This document shows positions 25,988-33,852 of a stretch of 64,000 nucleotides of DNA, piece after piece; position 1 is the stretch's first letter, and each line of letters starts with the position of its first letter. The position numbers and the translations under genes are program-made. The DNA lies in assembly GCA_963664045.2 (NCBI GenBank), contig CAXXGT010000017.1, forward strand, positions 310,001-374,000. The letters are read 5' to 3'. The notes under the pieces are model-generated. The model ran no database searches. It was not told where the DNA came from and was given only the letters and a program-made list of their open reading frames with translations. The DNA comes from JAPPHA01 sp963664045 (GTDB taxonomy: Bacteria; Pseudomonadota; Alphaproteobacteria; Rhodobacterales; Rhodobacteraceae).

Positions 25988-27659
25988 CGAGAACTACTTT
26001 ACCTACGAGATCCTGAAGGACGCGCTGGTTGCCGTCGGGGATGAGATGTTCGCCGCCATGAAGCGGACCAGCATGAGCCCGATCGTCTACGAGATCCTGG
26101 ATTTCGCGGTCGGCGTCACCGATGCGCGCGGCAACCTGGTCGCCCAGGGCAACGGCGTGGTCCTGTTCATGGCGACGCTGGATTCGGCCGTGCGCGCGGT
26201 TCTTGACAAGCACGGGCCGGACGGCATCCACGAGGGCGACATCTTCATCACCAACGATCCCTATGGCGGCGGCGGCACGCATGTCTCGGACGTGACCCTG
26301 GTTCTGCCGGTCTTCTTCGAAGGGACGTTGATCGCTTTTGTCGCGAACAAGGCGCACTGGACAGAGGTCGGCGGCATGGCGCCCGGCGGCAACCTGACCG
26401 ACTCGACCGAAGTTTACCAGGAAGGGCTGATGTTCCCGACGGTGAAGCTGTTCGACCGGGGCACGATCAACCAGCCGTTGGTCGACATGATCGAGGCCAA
26501 CGTTCGCATTCCGGACATGACACTCGGCGACATGTGGGCCAGCGTCGCCGCGAACCGCGTCGGCGAACGCCGAATCATCGAATTGGTGACGCGCTACGGC
26601 CGTGACACCGTGACCGGCGCGATGTCCCGGATCCTCGACTACGGCGAGCGCATGGTGCGCACCGAGTTGGAGAGCATGCCCAAGGGCGAGTTCTCGGCGG
26701 AGGCGATGCTCGACGGTGACGGCCTTGGCAACGGCCCGTTCCGCGCCCAGGTCAAGGTGACAATCTCCGAAGATCGGTTCCTGATCGATTTCAGCGGCAC
26801 CGATCCGCAAGCGCCGGGCTCGATCAACACGACGCGATCGGGCATGAACTCCTTCGCGCGCGCGGCCTATGTGGCCTGCACCGCTCCGCATGTTCCGGTC
26901 AACGGAGGAATGTTCCGTCCGCTGGAGGTGATCTGCCCCGACGGAACCCTGTTTACCGCGATTCGTCCGGCCCCGACTTCGGTCTATTGGGAATCGGGGA
27001 ACTTCGTCATCGACCTGGTGTGGAAGGCGATGGCGCCCCACGTGCCTGAACGCCTGCCTGCAGGCGGATACCTCACGGTCGGGTCGACCAACATTTGGGG
27101 CACCCATCCGGACACGGGAGATTTCTATCTCCTCGTCGAACCCCTTGCCGGCGGCTGGGGTGCGGGGCACGACCGCGATGGCGACAACGGCCAGTTCTGC
27201 CAGGCAAACGGGGAGACCTACAACATCCCGATCGAGGTTGCCGAAACCCGGTATGGCGTGCGGGTCGAACGCTATACCTTCAACCCGGAGGATGGCGGTG
27301 CAGGGCAGTTTCGCGGCGGCAAGGGGCTCGTCGTCGAGTACCGCTGCCTGTCGCAGGCCTGGCTCACGTCGATCCTCGGCCGGCACGATTATCCGCCCTG
27401 GGGCATGGCTGGCGGCAGTGACGGCTCACCGAACCGGATCATGATCCTGCGCAATGACGGGACCGTCGAGGAACATGGGAAGACGGCGCGGATGCCCATC
27501 GCCGAAGGCGAGGTCATTCGCATGGTTACCGGCAATGGCGGCGGCTATGGCGATCCGCGGGCGCGGCCCCGTGCGGCCGTCGCTGCCGACCTGCGCGATG
27601 AACTGGTCTCGCCGGCTCATGCCGAGAGCATCTACGGGTATACGCCCGAGGCGGAGTGA
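25980..27659 (+). CDS. hyuB: Hydantoinase B/oxoprolinase family protein
   Basis: The partner of HyuA in ATP-dependent cyclic-amide hydrolysis, 559 residues. Motifs: NYFTYEILKDALVAVGDEMF, RTSMSPIVYEILDFAVGVTDARGN, ITNDPYGGGGTHVSDVTLV, then WTEVGGMAPGG and MTLGDMWASVAANRVGERR. The C-terminal part has FSGTDPQAPGSINTTRSGM and GNGGGYGDPRAR. ATG 25980 overlaps the ATPase gene, so it closes the operon. N-methylhydantoinase, 5-oxoprolinase and acetophenone carboxylase families share these motifs; the racemase partner favours a hydantoin. Confidence 0.93.
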   Translation: MIDENYFTYEILKDALVAVGDEMFAAMKRTSMSPIVYEILDFAVGVTDARGNLVAQGNGVVLFMATLDSAVRAVLDKHGPDGIHEGDIFITNDPYGGGGTHVSDVTLVLPVFFEGTLIAFVANKAHWTEVGGMAPGGNLTDSTEVYQEGLMFPTVKLFDRGTINQPLVDMIEANVRIPDMTLGDMWASVAANRVGERRIIELVTRYGRDTVTGAMSRILDYGERMVRTELESMPKGEFSAEAMLDGDGLGNGPFRAQVKVTISEDRFLIDFSGTDPQAPGSINTTRSGMNSFARAAYVACTAPHVPVNGGMFRPLEVICPDGTLFTAIRPAPTSVYWESGNFVIDLVWKAMAPHVPERLPAGGYLTVGSTNIWGTHPDTGDFYLLVEPLAGGWGAGHDRDGDNGQFCQANGETYNIPIEVAETRYGVRVERYTFNPEDGGAGQFRGGKGLVVEYRCLSQAWLTSILGRHDYPPWGMAGGSDGSPNRIMILRNDGTVEEHGKTARMPIAEGEVIRMVTGNGGGYGDPRARPRAAVAADLRDELVSPAHAESIYGYTPEAE

Positions 27660-27702
27660 AAGCGCCGCGGAGGCCACTTCCACCAAGTCGCGGAACGATG
27701 GG

Positions 27703-28947
27703 TCAGGTCGCGCTCAGTCTGGTGCTGTGGATCATGCCCGCCTTCATGATCAGCGACAGGTGTGCACCCTGGTCCTGCAGCAGCACCAGGTCCTCGAGCG
27801 GGTTGCCATCGACGACGAGCAGATCGGCCAGGTATCCGGGCGCCACGAGGCCGAGTTCGTGCTCACGCATCAGCAGGCGCGCATTGGTCGCGGTCGCAGA
27901 GGTGATGATCTCGTGCGCCGACAGGACCTCCCGGCGGATGCTGAACTCCCGCGACTGGTCCACTTGCAGCGCACCGAGCAGATCGGTTCCGAAGCCGAGT
28001 GGAACGCCGGCGCGCTTGGCAATCTCGATGGAGCGCAGGCCGGCTTCGAGCACGATGCGGAGTTTGCTCATGCTGGAGGCCGGTACGTTCAGCTCGGCGC
28101 CCCTCCGGTGCATCGCTTCATAGGCGACCAGGGTCGGCACCATGAAGGCCCCGGAGTCTGCCGCCAGCCTTGCCGTCGGCTCGTCGATCAGGTTGCCGTG
28201 CTCGATTGAACGAACGCCGGCTTCGACGGCGTGGCGAATGGCCTCTGCAGTATAGGCATGGGCCAGCACGTAAGTCTTCCAGGCCGTGGCCTCGGCGACG
28301 ATCGCCCGGACCTCTTCGGGCGTGTACTGGAGCGATTCGAGCGGATCGTTGGGGGACGACACGCCACCGGAGACCATGACCTTGATCTGATCGGCGCCCT
28401 GGCGGAGCTGCTCTCGGGCAGCCTTCTGCACGCCCTCGACGCCATCGGCGATGCACATGGTCAAGCCGAGCGCGCTGCTGCAACCGCAGGGCTCGAAGGC
28501 ATCCGTTCGGCGCCGCATGTCGCCGTGGCCGCCGGTCTGGCTTAGCGCGCGGCCGGAAATGAACAGGCGCGGGCCCGGCACCAGGTTGCGCTCCACGGCC
28601 TCGCGCATTCCCCAATCCGCGCCGCCCGCGTCGCGCAACGTCGTGAACCCTCGGTTCAGCATTTCGCGCAGCGCCACGGTGGCGCGGGCCGAGATCAGCG
28701 AGATCGGAATACCCGCGAGGCGCGTCAAGTCGACTTCTGTCAGGTAGATATGTGCGTGGGCGTCGATGAGTCCCGGCATCACGACGCGTCCGTTCAGGTC
28801 GAAAACGGTGGCGTTCCCTGCGCTGATCGGGGTGTCCGCGACTTCCCGGATGCGATCGCCCTCGACAAGGACGTGACACCCCTGGCGCGGTTCACTTTCC
28901 CGGGCGTCGACAATCGTTGCGTTGTCCAGAAGGATGAGGTCGGACAT
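27703..28947 (-). CDS. Metal-dependent amidohydrolase
   Basis: An amidohydrolase-superfamily enzyme, 414 residues, convergent with hyuB. Metal-site motifs are MPGLIDAHAHIYL (HxH), QIKVMVSGGV with the probable carboxylated lysine, LAHAYT, SIEHGNLID and FGTDLLG. GGADWGMREAVE and SQTGGHGDMR place it with Xaa-Pro/Xaa-Arg dipeptidase and imidazolonepropionase-related enzymes. AAGAGGA precedes ATG 28947. It could hydrolyse the N-carbamoyl or N-acyl amino acid made by the hydantoinase, but substrate cannot be read from the sequence. Confidence 0.88.
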   Translation of the reverse strand: MSDLILLDNATIVDARESEPRQGCHVLVEGDRIREVADTPISAGNATVFDLNGRVVMPGLIDAHAHIYLTEVDLTRLAGIPISLISARATVALREMLNRGFTTLRDAGGADWGMREAVERNLVPGPRLFISGRALSQTGGHGDMRRRTDAFEPCGCSSALGLTMCIADGVEGVQKAAREQLRQGADQIKVMVSGGVSSPNDPLESLQYTPEEVRAIVAEATAWKTYVLAHAYTAEAIRHAVEAGVRSIEHGNLIDEPTARLAADSGAFMVPTLVAYEAMHRRGAELNVPASSMSKLRIVLEAGLRSIEIAKRAGVPLGFGTDLLGALQVDQSREFSIRREVLSAHEIITSATATNARLLMREHELGLVAPGYLADLLVVDGNPLEDLVLLQDQGAHLSLIMKAGMIHSTRLSAT

Positions 28948-29393
28948 GCGACGTCCTCTTGAACTGGCGCGCCTCAAATGCGCTGGCCTCGGCTCACGCA
29001 TCCTGCCGGCTGCCCCAATGACCCGACGAGTGCCACAGATATGGCAGCACTGGCCGGGCTTGGCAACTCGGCAAGAGACGGGGCGTGTTCATGCGCCGCG
29101 AGGTGCCCGGGGCAACCGGAGCATGTGCTGCGAACGCAGGAACCGGGATTTCGTCGCCTGGGCATGAGGCGTCAGACGGTCGGAACGGGGCGCGGGATTG
29201 CAAAAAGACGCGACGCGCTTCGGCAAGGATATCACGGCACCGCCCCGGTCACAGCCGACATCGCCAATATTTCGGGACCCTACACCACCTCTGCCGGGAG
29301 ACGATCCACCGCAGCGCCCTTCGTGACCAAACAACTCCGGCGGCAAGGACACCATCGTGCTCGCCGCGCGAAGGCGCCATCCGTGATGTCCTT
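28948..29393. other. No gene seen (446 bp)
   Basis: Lies between the 5' end of the amidohydrolase gene and the 3' end of the HU-fusion gene, both on the minus strand. The amidohydrolase promoter should be here. Only overlapping short frames without family features are present. Confidence 0.5.
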
Positions 29394-30608
29394 CTAATGC
29401 CCCTTCGTGCGGTTTTCCGCAAACCGAACGTCGAACGACAGGAACCGGTCGAAGAGGGCAGTCTTGCGCCACCGGACATCGGACGAAACCTCCGGCCCCC
29501 GATATTCCATCAACCCGAACCAGCGGAGCGGATCGAGAATGTGCCGCGCGAACATCGTGGCTGCCGGATCCCAGTGCGCCGCCGTCGGCATCGTATGGTC
29601 CGGGACCGTGCACAACGCCGTCAGGGTGGCCACATTCTGCCAATCCGCCCCTACGGCGGAAATCGACCAGAGAACCGCGCCGATATCGCCCTGCGGCCAC
29701 CAGCCCGGCAGGTTCCGGGGCCGGCCGCTGACGAACGCCGAGAGATCCCTGTGCCAGAATGCCTGGCGGAACAGAAGCGCCTGGAGTGCCCCCCGGCTTC
29801 CGGGCTCCAGCATCCTGCGCCCCAGCGGCGTCAACTCGAACCAGAGCCCGCCCGGCTTGATCAGCCCCGCCATGTTCGTCACCGACCGCAGCAGGTGCAG
29901 TTCCCCCACCAGTTGCTCGTAATACGACTTTCCGGCCCGGAAATGTTCGGTCGCCTCCATCCCCGGCCAGGACATCAGGGCCCGCATTCTCGCGACACTG
30001 GCCTTGTTGAGCCTGCCGTCATCCGTCATCCAGACCGCATTCTCGCCGCCGATTTCCCCGAGCAGGATCAGGGCATTGCGCACGAACGCGGAGCTGGCGA
30101 GTTCCGCCTCCGTCAGATCTGTCGCAAGCCGCAGGGCGCGGTTATCCTCTGACGGCTCTTCCCCCAGCGCCAGCATGCTTTCCCGATCCAGCAGCTCCCG
30201 AACCGGATCCAGGCCGCCCGGCCAGGCAGACACATCCAGCGCCTGTATGCTCGCCCCGTGGCCGCGCCCCCGAATGTCCCCGTCATCCTCACGATCCCCG
30301 GGGCCCGGTTCCTGGCCGCGCTTCACCCTGTCCCTCAATGCCTTGGCCGCCCTGAACGCCGGCGCCTTCGAGGCCGGTATCGCGACTGCCTCCCCGGTTC
30401 CCGGATTCCTTCCGGTACGCGCCTCCCGGCTCAGTGTCGCGAAGGTGCCAAAGCCGGCGATCCGAACCGCCTCTTGCCTGGACAGGGATTCGCCGATCGC
30501 CTCGAACACGGTGTCGACCGCCACTTCGGCCTCGGCCTTGCGCAGCCGCAGCCTGGCCGCCCAATGGCATTTCTTTAACGATTCGGCGTCATTTCCTTTA
30601 GATTGCAT
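29394..30608 (-). CDS. HU-like DNA-binding protein with unknown C-terminal domain
   Basis: The surviving body of the split gene remains an open frame of 404 residues because the element supplies an in-frame ATG at 30608. Residues 1-16 (MQSKGNDAESLKKCHW) come from the element's terminal repeat and replace the native 13 residues. Residues 17-95 are the HU domain minus its first helix turn. Residues 130-404 contain LTEAELASSAFVRNALILLGEIGG, LTPLGRRMLEPGSRGALQALLFRQAFWH, LPGWWPQGDIGAVLWSIS and WRKTALFDRFLSFDV. I recall this C-terminal block only from unnamed, plasmid-associated proteins. No good ribosome binding site precedes ATG 30608, so expression is doubtful. Confidence 0.7.
   Translation of the reverse strand: MQSKGNDAESLKKCHWAARLRLRKAEAEVAVDTVFEAIGESLSRQEAVRIAGFGTFATLSREARTGRNPGTGEAVAIPASKAPAFRAAKALRDRVKRGQEPGPGDREDDGDIRGRGHGASIQALDVSAWPGGLDPVRELLDRESMLALGEEPSEDNRALRLATDLTEAELASSAFVRNALILLGEIGGENAVWMTDDGRLNKASVARMRALMSWPGMEATEHFRAGKSYYEQLVGELHLLRSVTNMAGLIKPGGLWFELTPLGRRMLEPGSRGALQALLFRQAFWHRDLSAFVSGRPRNLPGWWPQGDIGAVLWSISAVGADWQNVATLTALCTVPDHTMPTAAHWDPAATMFARHILDPLRWFGLMEYRGPEVSSDVRWRKTALFDRFLSFDVRFAENRTKGH
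30552..30588. repeat. Target duplication and left terminal repeat of IS
   Basis: CCTGGCCGCC at 30552-30561 is the target duplication. The inverted repeat begins CAATGGCATT at 30562. It matches the right end at 21 of 26 aligned bases (CAATGGCAT and ATTCGGC blocks conserved). Confidence 0.93.
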
Positions 30609-33059
30609 GGCTGTTCCGGGGCCACCTTGCCCCTCTCCGGTCCGGATCAGTCCGTGATCACGCGGTCTTCTGTCGCTTCCGGCTCCACTTTCCGACGGGT
30701 TTTCGTGAGCGGCGCGGGAATGACCGTCCGGGCCGCAACCGTGCCCTCACTGCGAGGATGGAGTCCGCCATGCGCCCGACGGTGTCGGCCAGGGCTGCCG
30801 TGTGCGCCAGGATCATCTCCTCGAGGTTGACGGCGAGCATGGCCAGTGCGTTGGAGAAGTTCGTCTTCATTTTCGGCCTGTCGCTTTCGTGCATGTCGTC
30901 GAGCAGGCTGTCGCCCCGGTTGGAGAACAGGCGTGCCATGGCGATGAGGTTGAAATGGGCGTAGAGTTCCTGACGGACGCCGCGTTCGGTCTTGCCGTGG
31001 AATTCGTCCACCTCGATGACATGTTTGGATGTCTTGTACAGCTCCTCGATCGACCAGCGACCATGGTAGAGGTCGGAAAGGTCGGCGATACTGTAGCGCT
31101 CCGTGTCGGTGAGGGTTGTGGCGAGCACGTATCGTTCGCCTTTGATGTCGTAGCGGACCAGGCGCAGGACGACCGGGGAGGCCGGGGTTGCGAAGCCTGC
31201 GGCCCGCAGCTTCCGCAGGGCGTCCTTTCCCGGTGTGATCCTGATGCGGGCATCGTCGCGGTCTCCGTCGCGGAAGGCGTCGAAGGCGGTGACGGTGTTT
31301 CGCGGGATGCGGAACACCGGATGCAGGCCGCGTGCGGTCATGGCGTGGAGCATGACGAAGGAGAAGTATCCCCGGTCGAGGACCACGACATCGCCGGGTG
31401 AGAGGGCGCCGAGATGGGTGAGCGCGGCGGTGCGCTCGTTGGTATCGGGAGAGAGGATGAAGTCGACCGGCATGCGGTTGTCGAGCTTGTAGAGGCAGGA
31501 CAGCAGCCCCTGGGGGTACCATGCATCGGGATTGGGGGTCTGGTATCCGGCTTCGACGAGCGGGCGCGGCAGGTTGAGCTTGGAGCCGTCGACGGCGAAG
31601 GTGCGGTGTTGGTTCCAGGGTTGGTTGTCTGTGTCGTGTGAGAGGATCTCGCGGTGCAGGTCCCGGAACAGGTCCTCGTGCACGCGGGCGCGGGCCTTGC
31701 AGATCGAGGAGGCGGCGACCGGTTTCGGCTGCGGCAGCGCGATGCCGGAGCGTCGGCACTGGTCCCACAGTTCCGCTGTCACGGTGGCGTAGCCCTTCTG
31801 TCCGCGCGCCAGCACCAGGCGGAACACGAACAGCATGACGATCAGGCTGTTCAGCACCCGTCGCCTCTGCATCCATTCCCGGTCGTGGCGGGCGGCGATG
31901 TCGGTGGCCGCGTCGACGATCCGGGACCACATCGCGATGAAGAGGTCGTCGGCCGCAGAGGCGGGAGGCCTGCTGCGGCGCTTCGGCTGTGAGCGGGGCG
32001 TGTTCTCTCCCTTCAGGATCTCGCGGAACTCCGGATCCAGCACCCTGACCAGGACCTGCTTGGCCGGCTTGGCGCCGCGTCCGCTGCGCTTCCCGGCCGT
32101 CATGCCGATCTGCTGCCAGTTGGCGGCCCTGTAGCAGGCGCCGTCGAAACGGGTCGGATCGATGAAGGTCTCGACGACCACCGGACGGCAGGAGTGCCGC
32201 TCCTGCCAGCAGTCGGGCAATCGGCGCAACGCCATCGACAACACTTTCGACGCCAGATTTTCGACGCGAACCCATGGCAACACGAGGAATCGACTGTTCG
32301 AGAGCGCAAGGTGCAACCGGCGCTCACGCTCGGTCTCGCTCCACCCGATCCACGCGTCCCGGGCCGGCAGCATCCGTGCCGCCGCCTCGAACAGCAGAAC
32401 CGCGAGACACCGTCCGTGGCCGTCACGGACGAACCAGCGGATGTGCGGGCCAAAGGGCCGCGGACATCCGAGGTAGTGGTAACGGTCCACGAACGCGTTC
32501 CAGAGAGCGACATCCTCCGGCGATGTCGCCTCCTCAAGCACCAGCGGCTCCAGGGCACCAAGACCACAGGCAATCTCCGGTTGCGGGTCGGATGCCCGCA
32601 CATGGACGATCGGCTTGCGCGTCTTCGCCACCGGGTTGCGCGACGCAGGCAGGCTCAGGATCCCGCACTCCTCCAGGTGCTCGAGAAGCCGCAGGCCGGC
32701 AGAAATCCGGTAGTCGCCTTTCGGCGTGGTCCAGTTCAGGTGCTCGCAGATGGTCATGGACAGTTCGTTGCGGCTGTCGTTCGGGAACAGTTCAACCGTT
32801 TCCTGGATGTCGGCGATCTGGCGCCGTGTGAAGCGCCGGCCCAGAAAGGTGGTGGACTTGAGGGCAGTGATTCGCGGGTCCATGGCTGCAAGCTCCCGAC
32901 AGGGCGGTCCAATCCAGACATAACATGCCATGGAAGGGAAATCGTGTCAACCCACAAAACACGAAATCGCCAGGAACAACAAAACCAACCTTGAATCAGG
33001 GTGGTGCGTCACCACGCACGACAGAACAAAAATGCCGAATGTCTAAGAAAATGCCATTG
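30562..33059 (-). mobile_element. 2,498-bp IS4-family element
   Basis: Bounded by imperfect inverted repeats starting CAATGGCATT and flanked by an exact 10-bp duplication, which fits the target duplications known for the IS4 family. It carries one gene, a DDE transposase with a DruA-like N-terminal domain. The identical flanks and the restorable target frame indicate a recent insertion. Confidence 0.93.
30658..32883 (-). CDS. IS4-type transposase with DruA-like N-domain
   Basis: A 741-residue protein in two parts. Residues about 15-290 resemble DruA/DUF4338: RRQIADIQETVELFPNDSRNEL, FVDRYHYLGCPRPFGPHIRWFV, RDAWIGWSETERERRLHLALSNSRFLVLPWVRVENLAS and RPVVVETFIDPTRFDGACYRAANW. Residues about 335-700 are an IS4-type DDE nuclease with Asp432 (VDGSKLNLP), Asp503 (VLDRGYF) and Glu613 in the Y-2-R-3-E-6-K signature YHGRWSIEELYKTSK. 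Both parts look intact. ATG 32883 has CGGGAG nine bases upstream; an ATG at 32931 is less likely. DruA is a component of the Druantia anti-phage systems, but here the domain is fused to a transposase, where its role is unknown. Confidence 0.93.
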   Translation of the reverse strand: MDPRITALKSTTFLGRRFTRRQIADIQETVELFPNDSRNELSMTICEHLNWTTPKGDYRISAGLRLLEHLEECGILSLPASRNPVAKTRKPIVHVRASDPQPEIACGLGALEPLVLEEATSPEDVALWNAFVDRYHYLGCPRPFGPHIRWFVRDGHGRCLAVLLFEAAARMLPARDAWIGWSETERERRLHLALSNSRFLVLPWVRVENLASKVLSMALRRLPDCWQERHSCRPVVVETFIDPTRFDGACYRAANWQQIGMTAGKRSGRGAKPAKQVLVRVLDPEFREILKGENTPRSQPKRRSRPPASAADDLFIAMWSRIVDAATDIAARHDREWMQRRRVLNSLIVMLFVFRLVLARGQKGYATVTAELWDQCRRSGIALPQPKPVAASSICKARARVHEDLFRDLHREILSHDTDNQPWNQHRTFAVDGSKLNLPRPLVEAGYQTPNPDAWYPQGLLSCLYKLDNRMPVDFILSPDTNERTAALTHLGALSPGDVVVLDRGYFSFVMLHAMTARGLHPVFRIPRNTVTAFDAFRDGDRDDARIRITPGKDALRKLRAAGFATPASPVVLRLVRYDIKGERYVLATTLTDTERYSIADLSDLYHGRWSIEELYKTSKHVIEVDEFHGKTERGVRQELYAHFNLIAMARLFSNRGDSLLDDMHESDRPKMKTNFSNALAMLAVNLEEMILAHTAALADTVGRMADSILAVRARLRPGRSFPRRSRKPVGKWSRKRQKTA

Positions 33060-33069
33060 CCTGGCCGCC
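33033..33069. repeat. Right terminal repeat and target duplication of IS
   Basis: The right inverted repeat ends AATGCCATTG at 33059. CCTGGCCGCC at 33060-33069 is the second, exact copy of the 10-bp target duplication. Confidence 0.93.
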
Positions 33070-33098
33070 ACCCGGCCGCTGATGTCCGCCTTGTTCAT

Positions 33099-33852
33099 TC
33101 CTCGCTCCCTGAAACGTCGATAGCGGTCCGCGGACGCCTAGTCTTCCGACCGCCTGCCACCGACCTCGGACCGGACGCTTTCCGGCAAGACCCGCACGAG
33201 ACAGACACATATCGCGTAACGCCCTCGATTCCCATCCCGGGTGTTGGCGGATGGATCAATGCGCGGGCAATCAGAACGTTTTGATTTCCCGCGTCATCAG
33301 AACCATGTTTCATAAGAACGTGTCGGAACTGGCTGGCATGGTTCCATGCCCTGATCAGGTTCCGACAAGGATCATGCCTTGAAATTCGCGAGCATGGTCG
33401 GGAGCTCGTCCTGCGCGCCTGTTGAAAAGTGCTGAATGCGGCGAATTACGGGGTCATCTGTCCTATGATCACCTCTCGCCACGATGTCCGAAATCTCTTG
33501 GCTTGAACGCACTGCTCACCCTCAGGCATGCGTAATTCCGGACCCTTCCGCGGCTTGCTCCATGCCAGCGCAGTCTACCTCGTGCACGCCAATGACGAGG
33601 TTGAATCCTCGCGATGATCGAGACGTACTGGGGCTGGAAAACTCGAAATCTCCCTTTCGGTCTCAGGGCCGGGTGCTGTTTCATGTTGGTCTGCCCGGCC
33701 TGCCGCCGGCAAAAGGCTGCAATCCACCATTCGGTGGTTTTCGTCTGCCCGCGGCGAAGGGCGACAGGCGTAACAGGATTGGGGTCATGGTAGGCAATTG
33801 TCGTTGAATGCGCTGCTCAAACTGCGGATTCAACGAGGCGGCGATCTCGTCA
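33099..33852. other. Gap of 754 bp with a palindrome cluster
   Basis: Contains the upstream region of the HU-fusion gene and then nothing that resembles a gene. The compact palindrome cluster at 33322-33366 is the only clear structure. Confidence 0.5.
33322..33366. repeat. Nested palindrome cluster
   Basis: Within 45 bases there are an outer inverted repeat (GTCGGAAC with GTTCCGAC), an inner perfect hairpin (GGCATGG, TT, CCATGCC) and a perfect palindrome CTGATCAG between them. It could fold as a two-level RNA or DNA structure. Whether it is a repetitive extragenic element, a terminator or a recombination site cannot be told from one copy. Confidence 0.55.

Larger units (their letters stand above)
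29394..33098 (-). pseudogene. HU-fusion gene split by an IS element
   Basis: Removing the inserted element and one 10-bp target copy restores a single 398-codon frame. ATG 33098, preceded by AGGGAGCGAGGA, reads MNKADISGRVAAR and ends at 33060. It continues at 30551 as LRLRKAEAEVAVDTVFEAI to the stop at 29394. The restored N-terminus is a standard HU/IHF start. The first 90 residues are an HU fold (AGFGTFATLSREARTGRNPGTGEAV, IPASKAPAFRAAKALRD). The last 270 residues are an unassigned domain. The native start codon and ribosome binding site are now separated from the body of the gene. Confidence 0.9.

Noticed and set aside
25917..27386. 489-codon open frame antisense to hyuB
   Set aside because: Composition rich in Arg, Asp and His with no recognisable motif. 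The sense strand encodes a clear HyuB.
30647..32275. 542-codon open frame antisense-shifted within the IS transposase on the same strand
   Set aside because: Low-complexity Arg/Pro/His composition. The other frame carries the DruA-like and DDE motifs.
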